From assembly GCA_051453625.1 (NCBI GenBank), contig JBOZIK010000001.1:150195664-150259663 (forward strand): a stretch of 64,000 nt of DNA, given 5' to 3'. The number at the start of each line of letters is the position of its first letter. The first letter of the stretch is position 1. This stretch comes from Welwitschia mirabilis. Taxonomy: Eukaryota > Gnetophyta > Gnetopsida > Welwitschiales. Positions 45,283-55,810 of the stretch are shown here, in pieces. Below the pieces are notes generated by a model. It saw nothing but the letters and a program-made list of their open reading frames with translations. It had not been told where the DNA came from and searched no databases. The translations under genes and the position numbers were made by a program.

Positions 45283-48200
45283 TCAGTAGATACTTCTTAC
45301 ATATTTCTTGACAAGTTGATTAAAGAATTTATTAGTATTATTGATTTCAACCATCTTTTCTAATGCCTCCACCATGTAATGCTTGTTCTTGTCAAGGTGT
45401 TATTTTAAGGCTGGCTTTTGGTGTGTTGTAATAATTTCCTTCGTTAACATCCTTGGATCTACATCTAAAATTTCAAAATAATCAATCCAATTGATGAATT
45501 AAAAACTAATATTATGTTTAACTTATTTGGACTCACTGTCTTAGTTCTCCTCCTTATCAAAATCAGAGTTCTTATCTTTCTAGGAGGAATCCTAGCTTGA
45601 GTTTTTATCTTTTAGGTCTTCTTGATTATTATAATTTTTATTCTTCCTGTTATCCCTATTGTTCTAATCCTACTAATAATAACTAAAATCCTTCCTATCT
45701 TTGCCATCATCATCGCTTAGAATTATGACCTTAGATTTAACTACATTCTTCTACTCTAGTTCATCCATCGCTCTTTATGAGTTAAAATGGTCTATGCTAC
45801 CCTCTCTAATATTTTTTTGATAGGCCATCACTTCCTCTCCATCATTAGATCCTTTCCACCTATCAGAGAAAGGGCTATTTTACTCTTTAAATCTACTAAT
45901 GGTGTGTGAAGACTCCCCTCATACCCTTTGCCATGGCGTCTTTGCCGTAACTGCCTGAGCCCTTCTTTCTTGCCCTTGATAAACTCTTGTAATCTATACA
46001 TAAGCCTTAAATTTTTGCCTTTAATCTTATCTTTTAATTTCTCTGCAAAAAACAAAGGGAGGTTAACTTACCTTCTTTCTCTTAAGATAAGGAGAAGGAT
46101 GAAATGTAGCCCCATAAGCTTGAATTGATTTTCATCTTGTATGATGAAGCAACCGATGAATTCCACTACTAGTATCTAGATTTTCTCTATTTAGTTTTTC
46201 TAATATATCTTTTAACACTTTTTTGTTCCTTGTATTCAAAAAATTAGTCCATGTTAAAGTGACTATAAAATGAGAATAGCAATAATTTTCCCTCATCCCT
46301 AAGACTGATGGTCCATGTAATTAAGGCTAGGGTAATGGAAATCCTATTTGGCCTACCATAAGCTTTTACTTAATCACTACTTTTGTAGAGTTTAAGCTTA
46401 AGTATCCTTTTAGCTTTACTAATAATTCGCATGTTATCTATTAAATTCTATACCAAAGGTCTTCTCTTTTTCTAAATTTGAAACTATCTGTCGGTTCATG
46501 GCATTGATATTTGCACATTTTATTTAATACCCAGATAGTTATAACTTTTCTCTAAATGAGGGAGGAGGTGGTATGCCAAGTTGAAGCCATCCCAGAGAAT
46601 ACTTTGCTATTTCACACCTTCTAGATGTATCATAGCACAACTTTATATCCTTGGCTAGTGTTCTAAAAAATACTATCTTAGGAATCCCCTTTATCAAATT
46701 TACTCCATACCTCCTTTGCAAAGGAGCACTACCAAAACAGGTGCTTCTCAGATTCTTCTCTCTTATAAGATTGATAGTCCTTTAGGACTATCCACTCCAC
46801 CTCAATCTCTTCACTGTAGAGATCCTATTCTTCTTAATAATCCATTCAAGAACCATGTATTTACTAGCAGCTTCTTTTCTTGGTGCATCTGCTAAAGTTT
46901 TATTTGGGCCATACTTCTTAATAAAGATTGCTTTAAGAGATATCCTCCTATCATAAATCATTCTAGTATCTTTTTTGAGAGTTAAATTTACTTCTTGGTA
47001 AATGTTTTTCAAAACTTTTATTACCTATTTTTTATTTTCTAATAATTTTGTTAGTAATGTCTAGTTAGGTTCTAATAATCTCTGAGTCTCCTTTCCACTA
47101 TGCCTTCTCGTTTTTCTTTAAATCTACCTAGATATGGGAGGTCTAAAGGGCTTTTTTCATTAATGAACTTTGATTCCTAAAAGGGAATTTTCCCTTCTCC
47201 AATGTTCCAAATTTCTATTTGCTCTAGATTTTTCCTTCCTTCACATAAAACTCTATAGAATGAGAAATCCCCTCCACCTTGGTTTTCAATTCTTATATTT
47301 TCTTCTTAATAATTTTTTCCAAGGAGTTAATCCCATTACTTCTAGCTTAATAATAATTTTCACTTAGAAAAAAAAAAGTGTTGTCTTTTATATCTTGAAT
47401 TTTCCATCCCATTGCTTCTACTGGTTTAGCTATTTCTTCTTATGTGACTATATGAAATCCTTTTTCTCCTTATCTCCTACCTAAATAAAATTTTTAATTA
47501 AAACTAGTTTAATAAATATTTACCTTCTCTAGGAGGACCCAACAAGATGCATTACATTTTTCAATCACAGAAAGAATGGTATTTTAAATAATTATTTTCC
47601 CTTTACTTAAGAGGGAAATTGCACTTTAGGAATTGCATCACCCTTCTATTCTTAATATTAGATCTTTCCATGTCATTACACTTCTCTATTTGAACATGAT
47701 ATCCCTAGGTAAATATCTTTTTTTCCCCTCTAGCAATTCCCAGTGTTCTCTCAATGTTTTGCTAGATGTTGAACCAAGTATTAAAGAAGTAAATTCTACT
47801 CTTTTACTAGTTGATTATTAATTCAAATTCTTTCATGAACTTCTCTAGTTCTTGCCTAATGGATCTTATTTGCTAGATATTATATTCTATGAATATAATT
47901 GAATCATATCTAAAATGGTTATCTAAAATGTTCAAACCATGGACCATAAGCTCTACCCATATTGAAGTAGAACATCTATAGTAATGATGAAGAGATAGGG
48001 AGAGAGGGGATTCCCCTGCCATAAACCTCTACCCATATTGAAGTAGCTATAAGTGTTTTGATTAATTTTTAAAGTTAATTTTTCTAATCTTAATCTGTAG
48101 TAATAGATGAATAAGTTTTAAAGGAAAAACCTTCATTCTTAGAACATGTTCTAAGAAACTCTAAGATATAATATCATATGCCTTTCTACTATCTTCCTTC

Positions 48201-49870
48201 AGAGCACACATCCTTTTGCCTTTTTTTATAGAGTAAAATATTTCATGATTAAAAATGACTTGCTCTTAAATGTGTTGATTAAGTAGAAAAATTGCTTGGT
48301 TCTACCTCATGACTGTTTTCAGATAAGAACGTATTCTATTTATTAAGATCTTTGAAAATAGCTGTATATCACATTGCACATCCCTATTGTTCTATAATCA
48401 TTCACATCTTTAGGATCATTATTTTTTGAGATCATGACAATATCGGTATTATTCTAGGCATAGGAAACATCCCCATTTTTCATCACTTAGTTAAAGGATT
48501 CAGTGAGCAAATGGCCTATATATCCCTAGTATTTTCGAAGACATTCCACTGTCCATCCATTTGGACTTAGAATTCTATTTAATTTTATTTTCTTGAAAGT
48601 CCTCCAAATTTTGTCTTGTTCTGCTTTTCTCAAGAGGAGGTCCCCTCAACAAATCATAGTCCATAATTTAAGAGCTCTTGCACTTTGTATTATTTTCAAA
48701 GTTCCTTTGAGTTTTCTAGAAAAGAGTTAGGTACTTTCTCTTTTGTGGGGAACTTGTCATTCTAATAAATTAACTTTATCATACTTGCTTATTTTATTTC
48801 ATTGATAATCTTAAAAAGAATAATTTTTATTTCTCTTATCCTTCTTCATCCAATTCATGTGTGCATGCTAGCGCTAATACATTTATTCCTAATTTTAACT
48901 GTTGTAAAGTTCCAAGAGCTTCTTTAATTTTTCAAAATTAATATTTTATCCTTATTCTTGTTTTTGATAAATTAATTTAATCTCCTCTTTGAGTTTTTCT
49001 TTCCTCTAAAATTTCCTACATGACGTCTTTCTCCATTTCTTTAGCCCTTTCTTTACCTTCTGCAAATTGACCTATAAGTATCCAATTGGATCAATCTTTA
49101 TATTTTCTCAATTTTCTCAGATAAATTTCTCTATCTATTTCCCTTCTAGCCATGCATTCTCAAATAAAAAGTCAGACCTCTTTCTCCTATTCCCATCTTA
49201 AAGAAGTATGATGAATCTGTGGTTAAAGCACTACCTTCTTAGCCCCAACAATGTTCAGTGTCTATTTCTTACTAAATTCATGTATAACATTGCTTTGTTA
49301 ATTTAAGAAAGGATCTTTTTCTTTGCCCTTCTCTTATTTGACTAAGTAAATTGCATTTGGTGTAATGGCATATCTATGAGTTTTAAAGAATTCCTAAAAT
49401 ATTCTAGGTCTTTCACCTTTGCTTCTGACCATTCACTTTCTTCTTTCTCTTCTTAATTAAACAATGTCTAATTAAAGACTTATTATGATATAATTTCTTC
49501 TTTTAGCCTTCTCTTATATTCATCCCTTAAATTTCCTTTTCTTAGATATACCTTGTTACATGTATATGTTAACTAACCACTAGTCTTATGTTGTCACAAT
49601 TTGAAATCATCTATTATTCTTAATTCTTATATAATCTGTCTTTATTTAGTGGTAGTAGCAGTTATCTTATCTTGTCACAGCTAGAGTCCCATTCAATATT
49701 CCACTTTTTGTTCCAAACATCTAGTTCTAATTTTTTTTGAATTTTTATTTCTTGTATACAAACTATTCCTATTTTATGTTTCTTAATAAATTCATCTAAT
49801 GCCTATTTTCTTGAGGTAGCCTTTATACCTCTAATATTCTATTCTAACTGATTATGTTCATTTACCTTTC
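45283..49870 (-). pseudogene. LINE 2 ORF2 remnant: endonuclease, RT, zf-RVT, J-domain
   Basis: Endonuclease: *NIRGIKATSRK and KIGIVCIQEIKIQKKLE, the WNxRG and QETK motifs. RT: DYRTIGMCNVIYSYF near 48400, LKEDSRKAYDIIS near 48220, GRGLWQGNPLSPYLFIIT near 48010 (RQGDPLSP motif), NHFRYDSIIF near 47920 where the F-A-D-D box is ruined, then ELEKFMKEFELIIN**KS. zf-RVT: KYMVLEWIIKKNRIST, then EESEKHLFW*CSFAKEVW (the EH.F..C.fA..W signature). A linker includes KSKVIILSDDDGKDRKD. The C-terminus is a J-domain: NWIDYFEILDVDPRMLTKEI, then PALK*HLDKNKH, then LEKMVEINN, ending KKYVRSIY and a stop. The J-domain frame has one stop and no frameshift, so it is the best-kept part of the tail. J-domains stimulate Hsp70 ATPase; a role in the LINE particle is conjecture. 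Confidence 0.85.
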
Positions 49871-50099
49871 TTATCCTTACCTGGCATGTATTAAGATTCT
49901 CTATGATTCATTTGCAATGTTTTCATTTTCTTCTTTTGTCTCCCTCACCACAGTGAGGGGTCTTCCCATATTTTTAGTAATTGATGCCTCTTTTAAACTC
50001 TCATAGATATAATCAGAGTTGGAGTTATTTGAATTACTATTAGAAATAGATGTAAATTTATTTGAGCTTTGCCCCTAGGTTTGACTTGGTTCTTTGTCT

Positions 50100-50960
50100 T
50101 TTTCATTCATTCCCATCTTATTTCAATGTTTTAATATCATTATTTTTTTATTATGAGCTAGGCACAAAATTAGATTAAAACTAGTTATGATCCACTAATC
50201 ATGATTGGATTCATTTTAATAAGTTTCCTTTAATTTTCCTACTAGTACTTCGATAAATTTTGATTCCATAAGATTAGGCTCAATCCCCTCAACTTCAACT
50301 AAATCAAAAGTTTTTAGAATATTCTTTTAAAATTCTATCCTAGATCCTAATAGGTCAAAGATATCCCCCTAATCCAAAAAAATCAAGATTCCTTACTATG
50401 ACCAAGTTGAGATCCTCTTTAGAATTAAACTTAAATAAAACTAGACCTTTTACAAGGGAAATTACTTGAACTACACCTATCCTAGGCCACTTTACTACTG
50501 TCCATCTTTAATAGCATCAAAACTTAGTCTAACTGCCACCAAAACAAACTGATTGACCAGACTAGATTTGAATCACTTCTCATCTATGATGAAATGCTCT
50601 AGCGTAGCCCTAATTTTAAAAATACCATGTTCCTCAAAAAAATTCATAAAGGGAAGTTTCATGATTATACCTTAACCTACCAATTTTTGACTAGAGAAAG
50701 CCCCTGATGAAGCTCTAAAACTACACTTTGCTCTATCTTAAAAGTGCAAAAAATCTTCTATCGCTGCTGAAAGATGCAGGACCTATTAAAAGGTTCCCGC
50801 TCGTTGGATTTCAGACTTCCAACTGATCTTCTGAAAGCACACCCTTGATTGCCACTGAACCATCATCTACCCCTTACTAGCTAGCTTGGGTAGTGCCCCC
50901 CATACTAAAAACCCATATCCAATAAGGGAAACTTAAAGCTAGAGTTAGCACCGTCTCCTC
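50100..50960 (-). pseudogene. LINE 2 ORF1 remnant (DUF4283-like)
   Basis: Near 50510-50345 the minus strand reads VVKWPRIGVVQVISLVKGLV then LFKFNSKEDLNLVIVRNLDF, matching the g..fLF.F....D...vl.ggPW core of DUF4283, the usual N-terminal domain of plant LINE ORF1 proteins. Zinc knuckles expected after it were not recognised. Upstream sequence is richer in GC, perhaps the 5' UTR/promoter. Confidence 0.65.
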
Positions 50961-50990
50961 ATGCCTTTAGATCAAAAAAATGGAAGCCTT

Positions 50991-52249
50991 TCTTAATAAT
51001 CTTAAGGAATAAATTTTTTACATCTACATTTTTTGTATTTTAGATGTCATACATCAATTTTTATTTTGAGATTTAAATATTCTTTTACATGATTATTTAA
51101 CTCATTACCATCATTAATTAGGATATAACTTTTATTAAAGAGTGATTTTTTTAATTTGAATTTATTCTTTAATATGATTAATCATTATGGAAATATACAA
51201 AGTAGAATAAGCTAGGATTTATGTTAATAATTCTATTTTAAAATATAAAAATAAATAAAATTGTCAAAGTATAAAAGGAAAAATACAAAAAAAAAAGTCG
51301 CTAACAAATAAGGGGCAATTAAATTTTGTAGTTGATCAATAAGATATTTGATCTTTAATAAAGTTTTGCACTCAGTAAGATAGAACAAGAATATGTGTGT
51401 CTACTAATAAAACTTTTGTAAAGTTTTTATTAATAATATTTTATATTGGAATAATTGCATGAAAATATTACTCAAATATGATAAAGATGTTGAAAAAGAC
51501 AATAAGCTGGCAAAGGCTTTACATGAAAGAGAAAAACAATATTTACATGAGTATTGATGAAAGTAAACTAATAATTCCCACATCTTCTCTTATGAAATAA
51601 TAAGAAAAATATTATAAAAAATGTTCTTATCATTTTATATCATTAAAATAACTATATCTATGTAGTTTATCAATTCATTCAAAAGATTCAAAAGTATAGC
51701 TTTGCATACATAAAGTAAATTAAGCTATTCTATTATTTGCAATATAAATTTAATATATTTCTAAGGACATTTGATAATCTATCTAAATTATTTATAAAAT
51801 GGTTTTTCTCATAATAGTAATAATAACTATGATGTACCTCTATTATTTTATGAAACTAATCCTTAAAACTTTAAAGTTCATTATGGAAAATTAATTAAGC
51901 TTTTTTCATAGAGAACTTGCAAATATCTCTTATTATTTTTCTTAGGAAGATAAAAAAATATAATAAGTAAAGAGATCTTCAATTATATAAGATTTTTGTT
52001 GCATGAACTTATCATCTAGTTCTTTTTAAAATGAAGAAGTAAATGCAAAGATTTAAGGAAAACTATGTTATAGTCATGACATTTACTAGTTTTCTTTATT
52101 AAAAGAACACCCATAGTGATTTCATTAGCCTAAGAGATAGCCACTGAATATTCAAGTATATGCAAAACATTGAAGCTTTCACTGGTTATAACTTGAATAC
52201 GTGTGATGCTTATTTTTACTCTTATGCTCCTTTGAAGTAAAACTATTTA
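50991..52249. other. AT-rich DNA without recognisable features
   Basis: No domain, LTR or repeat identified. Purine-rich plus strand in places (51470-51560). Confidence 0.45.
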
Positions 52250-52495
52250 TAGAGTCATCAATGACTTCTTATCAAAGTGGCAAGATCACAAACACATGGA
52301 CCTAAAGGTCTAAAGTTTAAACACTGATAATGATAGAAAATATAAACAGAATAAATTCTGTAAGACTAGGTGCTTACCTATTCACGATCAATGGGAAATA
52401 TAAACGACTTAGATTCTATAAGCTCAAACACCACTGGGCATTTCCATGGCTCAAAACTACCTACTTACTATCTCTTCAATAAAAAAAAAAAAAAA
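52250..52495 (+). mobile_element. Possible SINE-like or processed retroposon with poly(A)
   Basis: A less AT-rich stretch with two related segments about 58 bp apart (GAAAATATAAACAGAATAAAT near 52336, GGAAATATAAACGACTTAGAT near 52392) ends in 15 consecutive A at 52481-52495. An uninterrupted A-run following non-simple sequence is typical of a retroposed transcript. No polymerase III boxes or host gene were recognised. Confidence 0.35.
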
Positions 52496-52618
52496 CTATT
52501 TATAGATTTCAATATGATATGTTCATGGATAGAGGTTCATTTGAATTATTATAAATATAACATTTGAGTTTCTTGTAGTAAACTTTTTATAAGTTGATCT
52601 ATTAAAAAGTATTACATA

Positions 52619-53600
52619 TGTGAAGGTCGGGTATCTCATGGAAGTGAACATTGAGTATCAAGTGAAATGAACTTACAACATTACACATGGTTTTCTAAGA
52701 ACTATGTAACTTTTATTGATTATATGTAGCATTAATTATTTATTTTGTTGAATAACTTAAATTTATAAAATTTTTATTTACTAAAACCACTATGTATATC
52801 TTATCTTAAGGAATAGTCTTTATTAGAAATATTCAATGCTTTAACTATATAAATTTGTAATAGCTTGAATTATATTAGTAATTTTAATCCCCAAACTCGA
52901 AAGGTACCCTAGGGTGTATTAGTAATTTATTCCTAAAGTTATGAAAACTATTATAAGATCTTTTATAAGTATGTATCACCCTAGTAATTATCATATAAAT
53001 TTAAGGCCTTTAATTTAAATATTTATCATGGTATTAAAGTAAGATTAATACTATGCTTTTGTATTTCTCTATTAGTATATTTAATGTAATTATTATTATT
53101 TTTTCTATAAGGCTTTTTTCTCCTTTTCTTGCTTTTTAGGGGTTGAAATCAATCTTATCATGGTAAAAGTTAGTAGTCTTCATTCTTCTTCTCATAACTA
53201 GTTAAAGATAATATTCTACTCAATCTAAGAGTCGTAAGGTAGTAGCTTCAAATAAACCTTTTTATGATGATCCAACTAAAATCCTTTTTGATCAATCCTT
53301 AATCTTTGATAATTATAATACTTAAGACATAGTGATCATTTTAAGTGTTAAAAATAAAATTAAATCTTTGAATTGTTTGGTTTCTTCTATGCTTGTAAAA
53401 ATAAGATTTAAGTAAATATTTAAAAATATTCTTTAGTTACTAAGGCAAAGGAAAGTAGTCTTGTAATAGAAAGTAGAATCATTAATTATAGTATAAACAA
53501 TCCTAATGGCTATTATGCTATAAAGATCTCAAGGGAGGAATTTCAAAGGTTATAAATCATTCATTTAGGCCAAATCAAATAGATAAAAGAAAATGAAATG
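52619..53600 (+). mobile_element. 5' portion of a Ty1/Copia element (LTR, primer site, gag start)
   Basis: TGGTATTAAAGT at 53029-53040 matches the tRNA-iMet primer site TGGTATCAGAGC with transitions and directly follows a CA dinucleotide, as at an LTR end. An LTR of about 410 bp from TGTGAAGGTCGGGTATC (52619) is plausible, but its partner was not found. Downstream, plus strand, 53263-53360 reads DPTKILFDQSLIFDNYNT then DIVIILSVKNKI, resembling the L.gdNY..W......L..KnKl motif of Copia Gag N-termini. The rest is broken or lost. Confidence 0.5.
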
Positions 53601-54479
53601 ATTTGAGTAATGCATAAAATGTGATGAATAATGAATTATCTTTTTAAGTATTAGAGATGATCTCTTAGAAGACAAATAACTAAGTAATTCTAGAGAAATG
53701 TAATCACAAGAATCATTGTCATTTTCGTAGCCTAAAATGGTATATTACTAAGAACTAAGAGTTTTATGAAGAGATGAAAAATCATTGACCAATATTTTAA
53801 ATGCAAATAAATAACTTGAAATATCAAAATAATATCACCACTATTTATAGATGTATCATCTTATAATGAAATGTAGGAAATAGAAAGCATGAAAAATGAT
53901 CTAATATATTAATAATCTACCTTAATAACTTTAATAAAGTATTAGAGCAAACAAAATCAAATAAATAAATAAAAAAAGAATATTTAAATTGAATATTGTA
54001 ACCCAAATAATCATGAATGCATTTAGGATGAAAAATAAAAGAATATTTAATCATAAATTAAATTCTATTAACTAGTAATATAAATATTTTAGCAAGAAAT
54101 AATGCAATGCAAAATATATCTTTAGGCTTAACAAGAAGAAAGAAAAGAGCCTTACCCTCATCATAGTCATTGAATCATAATGGAATTAATAAAATAAAAA
54201 AGAAAAGAATTAAGGAATGTTAATGTTGAATGAAACATACTATTTTCAAATAAACAAGTAGAAGATCAGATCATGCTTAAACCTTAGAGCAGGTTATTAT
54301 TTCATAGCATTAGTGTGAGGGATTTTCATTTACTTTATTTACTTAATACATTTAAATTTATTAATTTTAATTAAAATAAGGTTATCTAATCATTAAGATT
54401 AATTCATTTCATCCTTCTTGTTATTTTCTGTATTTTTAGCATTTAACTAACTTTTAAAGTTCTTTATTAACTTCAATCT
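53601..54479. other. AT-rich DNA, possibly decayed Copia interior
   Basis: Follows the Gag start without any recognisable protease or integrase. No repeat was identified. Confidence 0.35.
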
Positions 54480-55500
54480 ATTATTTTGTTACTCATCTTT
54501 GTTATAGCTTTTACAAAATTGACCATTCTCTAAAATGTGAGTAATACCATGAATTTAATGGTAGTACTAATTAGGTTGAGATGATACCTCTAGTCAAAAT
54601 TTAAATATCATAACATAACTTGCAAAGTAAATACCAAGTATTAATCCTTCATAATAAATTTGGATAACAATTAGTCTTAAGAGTTGACTAGTGAAAAATG
54701 AATTCTAGAAATGTTATTTATAAATTTAAATAATTAATTTATTAAAGTATTGAATTATAAATATTAAGATATAATCAATTTCTAAGTTATTACACCCTAA
54801 ATATTCCAATTTTTTCATATAGACTTTATGCAATAACATGGGTTTATAATGGCTATTGAATTTTCAAAATAAAAAAATTACTAAATTTCTTTTTGTATGT
54901 GATGTTCATGAATGAATTATTAAAATATCTAAAGAAGTCATTTTCTCAAATTAATGCTTCATGGATCATCAAAATTTACAGATAAAATATCATCTTTTGT
55001 TTAATAATAAAATTTTGTGGCATGTTATTTTATTAAGTTAAGAGTGCTATGGAATTATCCCACTTATCACAAGTCTTTGTCAAATTTCTTCTTTTAGGTA
55101 ATAAAAGTAATGATTAAATATTAGCAATATAAATTGCTAGAGTTGAATAAATCATGTGTCATTATGAGAGAATAAACATTCCTCATAAATACTCTTTATT
55201 CTATTAATCAGACTCTTTCTTTGATACTATAAAATAAGTGACAATAAAAATTTTGATTTTATAGTTCTCATTTTTAAGCACTAAAGTAGTATCAATAGAT
55301 AAAGCATCAAATAACTAAGATTAAGTATCAAAAGCACATGATAACTAGTAGTTATGTGGAAATGATTAAGCATCAAAAAATAACTATCCTACCTATGATT
55401 AGTGTTAATGATGCAGCTAAAATAGAAATAAATGTTATAGGTTACATGAATATTATAACAATATACTATTGTTAAAGCATTAAAAAAGCTTTTTTATTTA
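54480..55500. repeat. Dispersed repeat copy A (about 1.36-kb family)
   Basis: Collinear with 62500-63430 at about 8.0 kb offset. Shared landmarks include AATACCATGAATTTAATGGTA versus GTACCATGGATCTAATGGCA, AATATCATAACATAACTTGC versus AATAACATAACATAAGCTAT, and ATAACAATATACTATTGTTAA versus ATAGCAATCTACTATTGTAAA. It is non-coding. Confidence 0.75.
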
Positions 55501-55810
55501 ATAGAAAAGTTCATTTGCATTAGAATTCGCATATTAAATGCCATTACACAATGTCATCAGTGTCTGAATTAGTTAGGATACTTAAAATAACTATACCCTA
55601 TGCTTTCATAATAGTCTTTAAAAACTATAACAAATATGAAATACTAGTTTCATATTTAGTATTAACATAACTATAAGTCTATAGGCTTTATAAGAGCTAT
55701 CTTTTAAGTTACCAACTAAGAAACAATAAAGAAAACAAACCAAATAAACTAAATAAAGATCTTATTAGTGCTTTTTGATACAAGTATCCACTAACTAAAC
55801 AAAAAAATTC

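Larger units (their letters stand above)
44979..50990 (-). mobile_element. LINE copy 2 with poly(A) tail and J-domain
   Basis: Minus-strand order: 5' region (about 50990-50750, less AT-rich), ORF1 with a DUF4283-like domain (about 50560-50300), endonuclease (from about 49865), reverse transcriptase (about 48460-47720), zf-RVT zinc-binding domain (about 46880-46650), a charged linker, a J-domain (45497-45305) and the ORF2 stop at 45283. About 265 bp later, an A-rich tail appears as the T-rich tract 44979-45016 on the plus strand. This is a full L1-type architecture. It is decayed by stops and frameshifts. The 5' boundary is approximate and no target-site duplication was found. Confidence 0.85.
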
